Source: Candidatus Moraniibacteriota bacterium
GTDB taxonomy: Bacteria > Patescibacteria > Paceibacteria > Moranbacterales > UBA2206
Length of the DNA stretch: 64,000 bases
Assembly (NCBI GenBank): GCA_030645735.1
Contig: JAUSNP010000005.1
Location: forward strand, 78,607-142,606
Direction: 5' to 3'
This document shows positions 8,985-17,466 of the stretch, piece by piece. Position 1 is the stretch's first letter. Each line of letters starts with the position of its first letter. The notes below the pieces were generated by a model. The model did no database searches. It had not been told where the DNA came from and worked only from the letters and a program-made list of their open reading frames with translations. Both the position numbers and the translations under genes were made by a program.

Positions 8985-9147
8985 AAAATAAAAAAACCAC
9001 TATTCTAAAAAATAGGGCTTATGCGTCAAAAACTAATAAAAACTTTTTCATATGATTGTCTCTTCCTTCATAGCCCGGATTGCTCACTGGGTTTTGCAAG
9101 GTAGATTGATATGAAACAAGTATAGCATGGTTTGGAAAATAAAAGAA
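8985..9147 (-). promoter_or_regulatory. dnaE promoter and attenuator-like leader
   Basis: On the minus strand a TATACT -10 (9119-9124) has a weak -35. About 100 nt downstream, CCCTATT pairs with AATAGTGG (8997-9018) followed by a T-rich run, a terminator-like hairpin. GGGCTATG (9069-9076) can instead pair with CATAAGCCC (9015-9023), which overlaps the terminator's 5' arm. The two hairpins are mutually exclusive, as in attenuators and riboswitches. I cannot match it to a known RNA family. Confidence 0.45.
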
Positions 9148-9194
9148 CCCGCTAGAGACACGCATGAAATGTTCTTCATGGGTCTAGCGGGTTC
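9135..9194 (-). terminator. Terminator of the 9210-9605 gene
   Basis: GAACCCGCTAGA pairs with TCTAGCGGGTTC, with an inner CATGAA/TTCATG helix. On the minus strand it is followed by CTTTTATTTT. Confidence 0.8.
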
Positions 9195-9209
9195 TGGCGG
9201 GCAGGAGCA

Positions 9210-9605
9210 TCACGTAGGGATGCATCCTTGAATATTTTTGCGCATTTCATTCTCTCCGGGGTGGGTTAAGGATAGGTTTCGCAGCATTTCATGTGGCTGC
9301 GTAATTCTTTGACTAACGCCTTTTTGCCAGTCGGCGTATTGTCGTCTGGCGATGATGTTTAGGGCGGTATAATAAATAAACCGTCCAACGACATATGCGT
9401 AATAGTGTATTGTCGGAATGGTGTTACGCATACATTTTGCAACAACACGGCGATTGCGCCATGCCATCACGACACCGATAATGCTGCTGATGCCGGCGAC
9501 TACCCATGCCATAAAAATTGGGTAGTGAACAACAACCACCGGACCCATGGTGACTAGCGCCACCACGAAAATCGGAAAAACAGGAAAAGGGTTGGCCTCT
9601 TTCAT
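9210..9605 (-). CDS. Orphan small membrane protein
   Basis: This 131-residue protein is of unknown family. Two hydrophobic segments near the N-terminus (FPIFVVALVTMGPVVVV and FMAWVVAGISSIIGVVMAW) are followed by an Arg/Lys-rich, probably cytoplasmic region. On the minus strand AAGGAGA precedes the ATG, and a promoter of TTGACT, 17 bp, GACAAT lies at 9688-9716. It has its own strong terminator and no operon partner. Function unknown. Confidence 0.7.
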   Translation of the reverse strand: MKEANPFPVFPIFVVALVTMGPVVVVHYPIFMAWVVAGISSIIGVVMAWRNRRVVAKCMRNTIPTIHYYAYVVGRFIYYTALNIIARRQYADWQKGVSQRITQPHEMLRNLSLTHPGENEMRKNIQGCIPT

Positions 9606-9687
9606 GTTTCTCTGTCTCCTTTAATTTTAAAAAAACAAATGTGCGATTGCAATAAATTATTCAGTCGCACGCTCCAATCTGACTTCA

Positions 9688-9716
9688 ATTGTCGCATAAA
9701 AATGAATAAAAGTCAA
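9688..9716 (-). promoter_or_regulatory. Promoter of the 9210-9605 gene
   Basis: On the minus strand: TTGACT (9711-9716), 17-bp spacer, GACAAT (9688-9693). Confidence 0.55.
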
Positions 9717-9841
9717 TAGATAAAGACCAATTGGAAGATTGTGGCTTAAATAAGGGTAAAATTAGCAAAAATTCCAAGTAATAATTTCTACTTATAAGAT
9801 TGCTACTTAAATATTAGATATCAAGGTATAATTTATTTATT

Positions 9842-10528
9842 ATGACAAAACAAAACGCATCTTCATTTGATTTAGAGAAAAAACTTTTGACCAAGGGCTA
9901 TGTTTTTGTTATTGGTACGGATGAGGCAGGACGTGGACCTTTGGCTGGACCAGTAGTGGCGGCCGCGGCGATTTATCGCGGGGCAAATTTTGAAATTCCA
10001 GAGGAAAAAAAGAAGCTGATGGACTTTGTGCGCGATTCAAAAACAGTTTCGCACAAAAAGCGTGAAGAACTTTTTGATTTCATCCATGAAAATTTCTATA
10101 TCGGTGTGGGAATGTGTGATCACAAAACCATTGATGAAATCAACATTTTGGAAGCTAGCTTTTTGTCGATGAAAAAAGCGCTGTCGGATTTGAAAACAAA
10201 GTTTCGCCACGAGATGCCAAATTTTGATAACAATATTATTCTAGTAGACGGCAACAAAAAAATTCCTAACCTGTCGCTCTATCAAGAAGCGGTCATTGGT
10301 GGCGACCGAATTTCCAAATCCATCTCAGCGGCGTCAATCATTGCCAAAGTCATGCGTGACCGCCTGATGCTCGAGATGCACGAGAAATATCCGCAATATG
10401 GTTTCGACAAACACAAAGGCTATGGCACCAAACTGCACATGGACGCCCTGCAACAATTTGGCCCATGCGAAATCCACCGCCAAACCTTCGAACCTATGCC
10501 CAGCCTTGCTAAAAATAGTAAAAGATGA
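9842..10528 (+). CDS. rnhB: Ribonuclease HII
   Basis: This enzyme cleaves RNA in RNA-DNA hybrids and removes misincorporated ribonucleotides. The 228 residues contain VIGTDEAGRGPLAGP near residue 21, with the catalytic Asp-Glu pair. Further on come DSKTVSHKKRE, the third acidic residue in ILVDGNKKIP, and ISAASIIAKVMRDRLM. A TATAAT at 9827-9832 lies just upstream of the ATG, so the mRNA leader is very short. It heads a plus-strand run of rpmF, nusB, rnc and smc. Confidence 0.96.
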   Translation: MTKQNASSFDLEKKLLTKGYVFVIGTDEAGRGPLAGPVVAAAAIYRGANFEIPEEKKKLMDFVRDSKTVSHKKREELFDFIHENFYIGVGMCDHKTIDEINILEASFLSMKKALSDLKTKFRHEMPNFDNNIILVDGNKKIPNLSLYQEAVIGGDRISKSISAASIIAKVMRDRLMLEMHEKYPQYGFDKHKGYGTKLHMDALQQFGPCEIHRQTFEPMPSLAKNSKR

Positions 10529-10579
10529 TAAATTAGTAAGTAAGTAAATAAAACTTAATCAGAGAATAATAATAACACT

Positions 10580-10780
10580 ATGTCAACACAGAAACAGAGA
10601 CACACCAAAGGGCGAAGAGACCGAGCGAGAGCTGAATTGAAGCTCGTTTCAACTAAACTTGTAACTTGCACAAAATGTGGAGCCAAGATCAAAGCTCACA
10701 TTACTTGTCCGAAATGCGGATTCTACAAGGGCGTAGAAGTTGTAGATACGATGAAAAAAGTAAAAAAACTCGCTAAGTAA
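10580..10780 (+). CDS. rpmF: 50S ribosomal protein L32 (zinc-binding form)
   Basis: This 66-residue protein has the typical N-terminus (STQKQRHTKGRRDRARAE). A CTKCG...CPKCG pair of CxxC motifs should bind zinc. The C-terminal tail is basic. It is placed between rnhB and nusB. Confidence 0.95.
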   Translation: MSTQKQRHTKGRRDRARAELKLVSTKLVTCTKCGAKIKAHITCPKCGFYKGVEVVDTMKKVKKLAK

Positions 10781-10864
10781 AAGCGAATTTTAAACTAATA
10801 AAAACTAATGAGTGCGTTCGTTCTTATTTGCTCAATATTAGTTCAGAATTTGTGAGTTATATTT

Positions 10865-11371
10865 ATGGCTAATAGACACCTAGCACGTTCCATCGCAATG
10901 CAATCTCTTTATGAATGGGATTTCAAGGGCAAGAAGAACGAGAATTTAGATGAGATTGTCAAAAAAAATATTGAAGAATTTGCTCCTGGACTTGAGGACA
11001 GTTCTTTTGTTTGTCATTTGGTGAAAAACACAGTAGCCAACCAAGGCAAAATTGATCCATTGATTGAAAAATGCGCGCCAGAATGGCCGTTGGATCAGGT
11101 GACAGTGGTGGATCGCAACATTTTGCGTTTGGGAATTTATGAACTTTTGTTTGGCAATTATGAAGATGTTCCACCAAAAGTGGCCATCAACGAAGCCATC
11201 GAATTGGCCAAATCTTTTGGCGGTGAATCTTCCGGACGATTTGTGAATGGTGTACTTGGAACTATCTATCGAGAATTGGGCGAGCCGATGAAGAATGATA
11301 CATCGAAAAAGAATAAACAGGTTGCGGAGGTCAAGTGTGATGGGGGTGAAGTGGTGGCCGAGGGGGTATAA
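10865..11371 (+). CDS. nusB: Transcription antitermination protein NusB
   Basis: This all-helical protein binds boxA RNA together with NusE/S10 in rRNA antitermination. Of its 168 residues, about 140 form the NusB fold: RHLARSIAMQSLYEWDF at the start, then VTVVDRNILRLGIYELLF and PPKVAINEAIELAKSFGGESSGRFVNGVLG. The last ~25 residues are a charged extension (KNDTSKKNKQVAEVKCDGGE). Confidence 0.95.
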   Translation: MANRHLARSIAMQSLYEWDFKGKKNENLDEIVKKNIEEFAPGLEDSSFVCHLVKNTVANQGKIDPLIEKCAPEWPLDQVTVVDRNILRLGIYELLFGNYEDVPPKVAINEAIELAKSFGGESSGRFVNGVLGTIYRELGEPMKNDTSKKNKQVAEVKCDGGEVVAEGV

Positions 11372-11382
11372 TTAGTTTTTTT

Positions 11383-11519
11383 TAAATCTAAAGTCTAATT
11401 ACTAAAGTCTAAATAAAGGCTAAAGTTTGAAAGTATAAAGTTTAAATAAAAAATATTTTAGACTTTAGACTTTAGAACTTCCTTTGGACTTTAAACTTTA
11501 GAATTTAGACTTCCAAATT
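11383..11519. repeat. AGTCTAA / ACTTTAGA word repeat between nusB and rnc
   Basis: The gap is filled with repeated AAAGTCTAA, TTTAGACTTTAGAC and AACTTTAGA words on both strands. It can fold on itself many times. It shares its vocabulary with 8862-8982 and 56520-56625. Confidence 0.6.
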
Positions 11520-11521
11520 TT

Positions 11522-12211
11522 GTGATTGAGGAATTAGCTGAAAAAATCGGCGTAAAATTTAATAATATTGAACTTTTGCAACAAGCTTTGACGCATCGTT
11601 CCTATTTGAATGAGCATCGAGACTACAAACTTGAGCACAATGAGCGCTTGGAGTTTCTGGGTGATGCTGTTTTGGAGTTGGTAGTGACCGAATATCTATA
11701 TGCAAAATTTTCCAATCCAGAAGGTGAGCTGACCAATTGGCGCGCGTCATTGGTCAATGGTGAAATGTTGGCTAAGATTTCTGGTCGGATTGGTGTGGAA
11801 GAATTTTTGTTGATGAGCAAAGGTGAAGCCAAAGACACTGGCAAGGCGCGGCAATATTTGTTGGCCAACGCTTTCGAAGCTATTATCGGCGCAGTCTATT
11901 TGGATCAGAAAGAAAAAGGCTATGATGTTTGCAAAGAATTTATTTTGAAAAATGTTGTCTCTGAATTGGCTGAAATCATTGAAAACAAATCATATATGGA
12001 TCCGAAAAGTCTTTTTCAAGAAAAGGCGCAGGAAAAAGTCAGTGTGACCCCGTCATACAAAGTCATTGAAGAGAGTGGCCCAGACCATGCGCGAAAATTT
12101 GTAGTTGGAGTCTATCTTGATCATGAACTGATTGCGTCTGGCGAAGGCATGTCCAAACAAGAAGCGCAAAGGAATGCGGCTGCTGCTGGGTTGGAGGCGA
12201 AAAAATGGTAA
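11522..12211 (+). CDS. rnc: Ribonuclease III
   Basis: This double-stranded RNA endonuclease processes rRNA and mRNA. The 229 residues carry the RNase III signature ERLEFLGDAVLELV near residue 41 and a later catalytic Glu (NAFEAIIGAVYLDQ). A C-terminal double-stranded-RNA-binding domain runs from about residue 155 (DPKSLFQEKAQE ... KQEAQRNAAAAGLEA). The start is GTG at 11522. It lies immediately upstream of smc, a common neighbourhood. Confidence 0.96.
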   Translation: MIEELAEKIGVKFNNIELLQQALTHRSYLNEHRDYKLEHNERLEFLGDAVLELVVTEYLYAKFSNPEGELTNWRASLVNGEMLAKISGRIGVEEFLLMSKGEAKDTGKARQYLLANAFEAIIGAVYLDQKEKGYDVCKEFILKNVVSELAEIIENKSYMDPKSLFQEKAQEKVSVTPSYKVIEESGPDHARKFVVGVYLDHELIASGEGMSKQEAQRNAAAAGLEAKKW

Positions 12212-12248
12212 TATAGAATTATATAATATCAATCTGCAAAAATAAAAA

Positions 12249-14594
12249 ATGTTTCTCAAAAAATTAGAAATTTCAGGATTTAAATCTTTCGCCAACAAGA
12301 CTTCGTTGGATTTTTCGATTTCTCACGATGGCGTGCGGGGCATCACGGCAGTGGTTGGACCAAATGGCTCTGGCAAATCAAACATTGCTGATGCTTTGCG
12401 TTGGGTGATGGGTGAGCAGTCGATGAAAAATTTGCGTGGCAAGAAATCTGACGACATCATTTTTGCTGGTTCTGGAAAGAAAGCCCGTCTCGGTAGTGCG
12501 CAAGTAACTTTGTATTTCGACAATGCGGACAAAAAAATTCCTTTGGAATTTGACGAAGTTTCCATTACACGAAAAATATATCGCAGTGGTGAAGGTGAAT
12601 ATTTGATCAACGGTTCACGGGCACGTTTGCAAGACGTGGTGGATATTTTGGCTAAGGCTGGGATTGGCAAGGAAAGCTATTCAATTATCAATCAAGGTAT
12701 GGCCGATGCAGTTTTGAATGCCACACCACTTGATCGTCGTTCAATCATTGAAGAGGCAGCTGGCGTGAAGCAATATCAAATCAAGAAAGAAAGATCTTTG
12801 CGTAAACTGGATTCAACTCGTGAGAATTTGGACAAGGCGCGTAGTTTGGCCGAAGAAATCAAACCGCATTTGAAGATGCTCAAGCGTCAAGCGGAAAAAG
12901 CTTCTCAAAGTGAAGGGGTCATCAAAGAACTGCGGGAAAAACAACTCACTTTGTATACCTATTTGTGGAACAATTTCCAACAAGAAAAAAACACTTTTAA
13001 TCTTGCTAAGGAAGAAATGGGCCGCACGATGATGAATATGCAACGTGATGTGGACAAATTGGCGGATGAGCTCAATCGTGAAGCGAAAGTGGATGAGGTG
13101 AATGTTGCGTTAGGAGAATTGGAAAAACAGAAAAGTGAAAAAAGAAATCAGCTCAATCAGCTTGATCGCGATTTGATTGTGACTGAAGGCCGCATTGAAA
13201 TTGAAAAAGAAAAACAGAAGAACATTGAAATGATTGAGGAAATCAAGGTGCAAAGTATCCCAGTGGATTTGCACTATGTGCGCAAGGGTATTGAGGATAT
13301 TCGCGCGGAACAAGAAAAATTGATTGCCCAAATTGAAAACGCTGAAAGCCTGGATGACTTGCAAGATATCAAAGAATTCGCCCGTTCCATCCAGCAACGA
13401 TTGTTTGAACTCAAGGCAGATATTGAAAATGGCAAAAAAGATAAAAATGTTGTAGAGACGCCCCAACGGGACGTCTGTACGGCTAAACCAGTTGTGGTTG
13501 CAACGGTTGATTCAACGGCAATTATTGAATTCAAAGAAAAGACTATCAAATTGCGTGAAGACATTGCCAAAATTGAAATTGAAATCAAAGACATCGAACA
13601 AAAAATTGAAGCCGAAATTCAAGCTGATCGACAGAAGCGACAAAAATTCTTTGAAGTGGAGAGAAGTTTCCGCGCCAAGCAGGAAGAGTTGAACAAAATG
13701 AAAGACCAGTTCAATGATTCCAAGGTGGCTTTGGCGCGTGTGGAGGTGCATGAAGAGGATTTGCGCGCGGATGTTTTGAAAGAATTGAGCTTGAATGTGG
13801 AAGAATTGAAACAAGAAATTTCACAAATTGATCGTGGACAATTGGAACGAGACATTACTCGGCTCAAGGGTCAGATGGAACAGATTGGTGGCATCGATCC
13901 GTTGGTGGTGGAAGAATATGAAGAAACCAACAAGCGTTTCGAATTTTTGACCAAAGAGTCTGAGGATTTGGAGAATGCCATCGTGTCATTGCGAGAAATC
14001 ATCAAGGAAATGGATCAAAAAATCAACGGTGAGTTTTCAGCAACTTTTGAAGAAATCAACAAGGAGTTCACAAAATATTTCCGTATCATCTTTGGTGGTG
14101 GCAATGCCAGTTTGAAAAAAGTTGAGGTTAGAAAACGATCATACAAATCCAAAGATGAAGTTGAAGGTGGTGCCGAAGAAGGTGAGGAGTTGCCAATTGA
14201 AACTGAAGAGGAACGACGAGAAAAATCAGATATTGGGATTGACATCTCGGCTTCACCTCCGGGCAAGAAAATTAGCAACCTCTCAATGCTTTCTGGTGGC
14301 GAAAGATCATTGACTTCGTTGGCCTTGCTCTTTGCTATCATTGCGCACAATCCACCGCCATTTGCGGTTTTGGATGAAGTTGAAGCTGCTTTGGACGAGG
14401 CCAATTCCAAGCGCTTTGGCCGTATCATTCAAGAGCTTTCAGGCAGCACGCAGTTTGTGACCATCACGCACAATCGTGAAACTATGCGCCAAGCTTCAGT
14501 TTTGTATGGCGTGACAATGGGTGATGAAGGAATCTCCAAGCTCTTGTCAGTTCGTTTGGACCAAGTTGGTCAAGGAGGTCGAATTTTGCAATAA
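12249..14594 (+). CDS. smc: SMC-like chromosome segregation ATPase without a recognisable hinge
   Basis: At 781 residues this is much shorter than the usual ~1150-1200. The N-terminal head has FKSFA and Walker A GPNGSGKS (residues 37-44). A coiled-coil arm covers about residues 170-400. A second arm runs from about 420 to 610. The C-terminal head has the ABC signature LSGGERSL (near 680) and Walker B FAVLDEVEAALDEAN (near 705). Between the two arms, where the ~150-residue hinge should be, lie only about 20 residues. These include VVETPQRDVCTAKP, encoded by a palindromic repeat. Dimerisation would have to use another surface. Both head halves look intact, so I infer a functional ATPase. Confidence 0.88.
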   Translation: MFLKKLEISGFKSFANKTSLDFSISHDGVRGITAVVGPNGSGKSNIADALRWVMGEQSMKNLRGKKSDDIIFAGSGKKARLGSAQVTLYFDNADKKIPLEFDEVSITRKIYRSGEGEYLINGSRARLQDVVDILAKAGIGKESYSIINQGMADAVLNATPLDRRSIIEEAAGVKQYQIKKERSLRKLDSTRENLDKARSLAEEIKPHLKMLKRQAEKASQSEGVIKELREKQLTLYTYLWNNFQQEKNTFNLAKEEMGRTMMNMQRDVDKLADELNREAKVDEVNVALGELEKQKSEKRNQLNQLDRDLIVTEGRIEIEKEKQKNIEMIEEIKVQSIPVDLHYVRKGIEDIRAEQEKLIAQIENAESLDDLQDIKEFARSIQQRLFELKADIENGKKDKNVVETPQRDVCTAKPVVVATVDSTAIIEFKEKTIKLREDIAKIEIEIKDIEQKIEAEIQADRQKRQKFFEVERSFRAKQEELNKMKDQFNDSKVALARVEVHEEDLRADVLKELSLNVEELKQEISQIDRGQLERDITRLKGQMEQIGGIDPLVVEEYEETNKRFEFLTKESEDLENAIVSLREIIKEMDQKINGEFSATFEEINKEFTKYFRIIFGGGNASLKKVEVRKRSYKSKDEVEGGAEEGEELPIETEEERREKSDIGIDISASPPGKKISNLSMLSGGERSLTSLALLFAIIAHNPPPFAVLDEVEAALDEANSKRFGRIIQELSGSTQFVTITHNRETMRQASVLYGVTMGDEGISKLLSVRLDQVGQGGRILQ
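13451..13480. repeat. GTAGAGACG palindromic element inside smc
   Basis: TGTAGAGACGCCCC, a short loop and GGGACGTCTGTAC form an imperfect palindrome, read in frame within smc. Related palindromes sit between genes at 23021-23049 and 35679-35707. The copy is degenerate in its right arm, consistent with selection to stay open. Confidence 0.75.
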
Positions 14595-14702
14595 ATTGGT
14601 AATTTGAGGTCAATAATTGACAACTTTAGGAGGATAGTATAAACTGGTTAAGTAACTAAAAATAAGCTTTAAATTAGGAATAAAATATTCCCGAATTGAA
14701 TT

Positions 14703-15077
14703 ATGTTAACTATAAGATTTGCAAGAGTTGGAAAAAGGAATATGGCTCAATTTAAGATCATGCTACAAGAGCACACAATCGCTCCTGGTGGTCGTCACAT
14801 TGAGGTTTTGGGTAGTTATAACCCACATTCAAAAGAGGCTGTTTTGAAAGCAGATCGAATTCAATATTGGGTTTCCAAGGGAGCTCAAATGTCTGATACA
14901 GCTTGTAATCTTTTTGTGAAAAAGGGTGTTATTGAAGCAACAAAAAGACGAGTTAAGGTGCCAGCTAAGAAAGTTGAGGCGGTTGTTGAAGAAGTTAAGG
15001 CTGAAGCTGCTCCAGTTGCTGAGGAAGTGAAGACAGAAGCTGCTCCAGTTGCGACTGAAGAGCCAAAAGCTGAATAG
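14703..15077 (+). CDS. rpsP: 30S ribosomal protein S16 with acidic repeat tail
   Basis: The first ~85 residues are a standard S16 (MLTIRFARVGKRNMAQFKIM, then DRIQYWVSKGAQMSDT). The remaining ~35 residues are a low-complexity Ala/Glu/Val/Pro tail containing two copies of an EAAPVA unit. A possible promoter, TTGACA (14617-14622) and TATAAA (14638-14643) with a short 15-bp spacer, lies upstream. The gene stands between smc and the L10 leader. Confidence 0.95.
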   Translation: MLTIRFARVGKRNMAQFKIMLQEHTIAPGGRHIEVLGSYNPHSKEAVLKADRIQYWVSKGAQMSDTACNLFVKKGVIEATKRRVKVPAKKVEAVVEEVKAEAAPVAEEVKTEAAPVATEEPKAE

Positions 15078-15078
15078 T

Positions 15079-15195
15079 TTGACAAAAGACAAATTTCATA
15101 TAGAATAAATATAATATCCGTAGACAGTAGGCATCCATAAGCCCTACCGAGGAAGGCCAAAGTGGCTTTTTAGTCTGCGATCAAACGCAGATTTT
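15079..15195 (+). promoter_or_regulatory. Promoter and L10 leader of rplJ-rplL
   Basis: TTGACA (15079-15084), 16 bp and TAGAAT (15101-15106) form the promoter. The RNA from about 15118 has the L10-leader pattern: CCGTAGACAGTAGGC, then GCCCTACCGAGGAAGG. GGCCA/TGGCT followed by a short T-run could act as an attenuator. In other bacteria the L10-L12 complex binds this leader to repress its own operon. Confidence 0.85.
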
Positions 15196-15218
15196 AATTT
15201 TTTAAAGGCACTATCAAT

Positions 15219-15734
15219 ATGCAAACTAAAGTACAAAAGGAAGTTATCATAAAAGATCTAGTTGAAAAATTGAAGGTCTCCAAGGCAGTTGTTTTTTCTG
15301 ACTACAAAGGATTGAATGTGAAAGACATGACTCAACTTCGTCGCGATTTGCGAGCTGAGGGTGTGGATTTGCAAGTTTTGAAAAAAACTTTGATGAATCG
15401 AGCCTTGAAAGATGCTGGTATTGAAATGGATGCCAAGAAATTGGAAGGACAAGTGGCCATCGCTGTTTCAAGCAAAGATGAAGTGGCTGCAGCTAAGATT
15501 ATTGCTAAGCTTGCTAAGATTAATGAAAATTTGAAAATTGTTGGAGGAATTTTGGGAACCAAAGAATTGTCAGCAGAGGAAGTGAACGCTTTGGCGAAAC
15601 TTCCAAGCAAGGAAGAATTGTTGTCCAAATTGGTTGGAACTCTTAATGCTCCAGTTTCAGGATTCGTTAATGTTTTGGCTGGCAATATGAGAGGATTTGT
15701 GACTGCCTTGCAGGCAATTGCAGACAAGAAATAA
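15219..15734 (+). CDS. rplJ: 50S ribosomal protein L10
   Basis: This protein anchors the L7/L12 stalk. The 171 residues show KLKVSKAVVFSDYKGLNVKDM, LRAEGVDLQVLKKTLMNRAL and the C-terminal helices that bind L12 dimers. It is the first gene after the L10 leader and is followed 47 nt later by rplL. Confidence 0.97.
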   Translation: MQTKVQKEVIIKDLVEKLKVSKAVVFSDYKGLNVKDMTQLRRDLRAEGVDLQVLKKTLMNRALKDAGIEMDAKKLEGQVAIAVSSKDEVAAAKIIAKLAKINENLKIVGGILGTKELSAEEVNALAKLPSKEELLSKLVGTLNAPVSGFVNVLAGNMRGFVTALQAIADKK

Positions 15735-15781
15735 TAAAGAGTTAATTAAGTAATTTTTTAATAAATCATTAATCAAAAAAT

Positions 15782-16186
15782 ATGACAGAAGAAAAAAAGG
15801 ACGTAGTAGTGCCAGAAAAATTCCAAAAGCTTGTTTCTGAAATCGAAACAATGAGTGTTTTGGACCTAAGTGAGTTGGTGAAAGTTCTAGAAGAAAAATT
15901 TGGTGTTAGCGCTGCTGCTCCAATGATGATGGGTGCTGCTCCTGCTGCTGAGGCTGGTGCTGCTGTAGAAGAAAAATCAGAATTCGATGTTGAAGTGACT
16001 GCTTCAGGTGCTTCAAAAATCAACGTAATCAAGGTTGTACGAGAAGTGACTGGTCTTGGTTTGAAAGAAGCTAAGGATCTAGTTGATGCTGCTCCAAAAG
16101 TTATCAAAGAAAAGGTATCAAAGGCTGATGCTGACGCTATGAAGAAGAAATTGGAAGAAGCTGGTGCAACTGTAACTTTGAAATAG
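15782..16186 (+). CDS. rplL: 50S ribosomal protein L7/L12
   Basis: This stalk protein recruits translational GTPases. Of its 134 residues, the N-terminal dimerisation helix (MSVLDLSELVKVLEEKFG) is followed by an Ala/Met-rich hinge and the C-terminal domain (EFDVEVTASGASKINVIKVV, then GLGLKEAKDLVDAAP). Confidence 0.97.
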   Translation: MTEEKKDVVVPEKFQKLVSEIETMSVLDLSELVKVLEEKFGVSAAAPMMMGAAPAAEAGAAVEEKSEFDVEVTASGASKINVIKVVREVTGLGLKEAKDLVDAAPKVIKEKVSKADADAMKKKLEEAGATVTLK

Positions 16187-16211
16187 TTTTCAAAAAACTT
16201 TCAATACAAAA

Positions 16212-16241
16212 AAGAAGCTCGTAATTGAGCTTCTTTTTTTT
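16212..16241 (+). terminator. rplJ-rplL terminator
   Basis: AAGAAGCTC pairs with GAGCTTCTT around a 6-nt loop, followed by a run of Ts. Confidence 0.9.
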
Positions 16242-16252
16242 GTTTTTCTTCT

Positions 16253-16350
16253 GTCATTGCGAGCGACTGAAAGGAGCGCGGCAATCCCATGATTCGTGCA
16301 TCAGAACTAGAGATTGCCACAGTCGTTCTGCGGAACTCCTTCGCAATGAC
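16253..16350. repeat. 98-bp dispersed element with GTCATTGCGA / TCGCAATGAC ends
   Basis: The ends are exact 10-bp inverted repeats, and internal GCGGCAATC and GATTGCC are also inverted. This is the 'attgcgag...gcaatgac' element type known from many bacterial genomes. A shortened relative lies at 27547-27589, at the start of mraZ. Confidence 0.8.
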
Positions 16351-16370
16351 AATTGTTGTTTAGTTCTTTT

Positions 16371-17405
16371 CTAAAGCAAATGATAAATCAATTTTATAAT
16401 TGGGAAAATCAGATAATCAACCAGGCTCATTTTATATCTCCGGGGGTTGTAAATAGATGCTTCTTTTTCCCAGCGTAGAATTATTTTACGCAATTCTGCA
16501 ACAATGTTCTTTTGTTTGAAGAAGACGCCAGATTCAGCATTGAAACTGAAGGATAGGAAATCGATATTTTGTGAACCAACTAGACCTTCCTGATCATCAA
16601 TTAGCATGATTTTGGCATGATTCATTTCGCGACCAAGAAAAAACTTCACACCAAGTTGAGACAGATTGTAAATATGATGTTGATTGGCGCGGTCAACCAG
16701 TGGTAAATCGGTTTTTCTAGGTATGATTATTTCAACTTTAACTCCGCGTCTGACGGCACCATCCAGAAGAGCGGCGAACCAGCGTGGAGGAGTGAAATAA
16801 GGGGTGACAATGCGAATGCTTTTTTGAGCTGACAAGATTTTGCGAGTATAAATTGATTTCAAAGAATACATGCCTAATACTGGCCAATGTTCCAAAAACC
16901 AAAATTTTAATTTGCTAGTCAAAGTTTTTTTGCGGAGCATTAGAATATGTTTGTTTTTGCCACCCGCCATTTCATATGTATAGGCAAAAGAGGTGACAAC
17001 AGGTCGAATGACCTTGCCTTTCAATTTCAATTGCAAATCGTTCCAGGCAGCGAATTTCTTGCCGATGTTGACGCCTCCGACAAAAGCCACATTTTCATCG
17101 ACAATCAAAATCTTGCGGTGAATGCGTCGCAACCAATCGCTGAAAAAGACAACTTCAATGCCAGCTGACTGCATAGATTTGATAGATTTTTCACTAAGGT
17201 CTGAACTGCCAAAAGCATCTAGCACTAGAATCACCTTGATGCCTTGTTTGGCTTTTTTTGTGAGTTTGCCAATGAAATCATGACTGCTCGTTGTATCTTC
17301 TTGAAAAATATACATTTCCAAAAAGATTGATTTTTTGGCTTGGTCGATTTCGCTCAGCATAGCATCCCATGCCTTGGTTGAAGTTGTATAAATTTTATAT
17401 GCCAT
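16371..17405 (-). CDS. Phospholipase D family protein, cardiolipin-synthase-like
   Basis: This 344-residue protein has two HKD motifs: HRKILIVDENVAFVGG in the first half and NHAKIMLIDDQEGLVGS in the second. The pair defines the PLD catalytic site that makes cardiolipin or related phosphatidyl-transfer products. A weakly hydrophobic C-terminus (LIFPIIKLIYHLL) could sit on the membrane. An upstream in-frame start at 17429 is rejected because it lies inside the promoter (TATAAT at 17413-17418). With that promoter the ATG at 17405 would be the first bases of a leaderless mRNA. Cardiolipin synthase is the likeliest role. Confidence 0.85.
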   Translation of the reverse strand: MAYKIYTTSTKAWDAMLSEIDQAKKSIFLEMYIFQEDTTSSHDFIGKLTKKAKQGIKVILVLDAFGSSDLSEKSIKSMQSAGIEVVFFSDWLRRIHRKILIVDENVAFVGGVNIGKKFAAWNDLQLKLKGKVIRPVVTSFAYTYEMAGGKNKHILMLRKKTLTSKLKFWFLEHWPVLGMYSLKSIYTRKILSAQKSIRIVTPYFTPPRWFAALLDGAVRRGVKVEIIIPRKTDLPLVDRANQHHIYNLSQLGVKFFLGREMNHAKIMLIDDQEGLVGSQNIDFLSFSFNAESGVFFKQKNIVAELRKIILRWEKEASIYNPRRYKMSLVDYLIFPIIKLIYHLL

Positions 17406-17412
17406 AGTTTCA

Positions 17413-17460
17413 ATTATATAGCATCTCACCGTTAGCGCAATTTTTTAAATAGAGTAGAAT
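17413..17460. promoter_or_regulatory. Divergent overlapping promoters for leaderless mRNAs
   Basis: Minus strand: TTGCGC (17435-17440), 16 bp, TATAAT (17413-17418), with 7 nt to the ATG at 17405. Plus strand: TTAGCG (17432-17437), 17 bp, TAGAAT (17455-17460), with 6 nt to the ATG at 17467. The two -35 elements overlap, and both starts would be at or next to the ATG. Confidence 0.6.
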
Positions 17461-17466
17461 GGAAAT

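Noticed and set aside
12249..14594. SMC gene as a frameshifted or assembly-broken full-length gene
   Set aside because: One uninterrupted frame carries both heads and both arms, and no hinge-like sequence appears in the other frames nearby.
17406..17429. Upstream start for the PLD gene (MRCYIIET...)
   Set aside because: The added codons include the TATAAT -10 of its own promoter.
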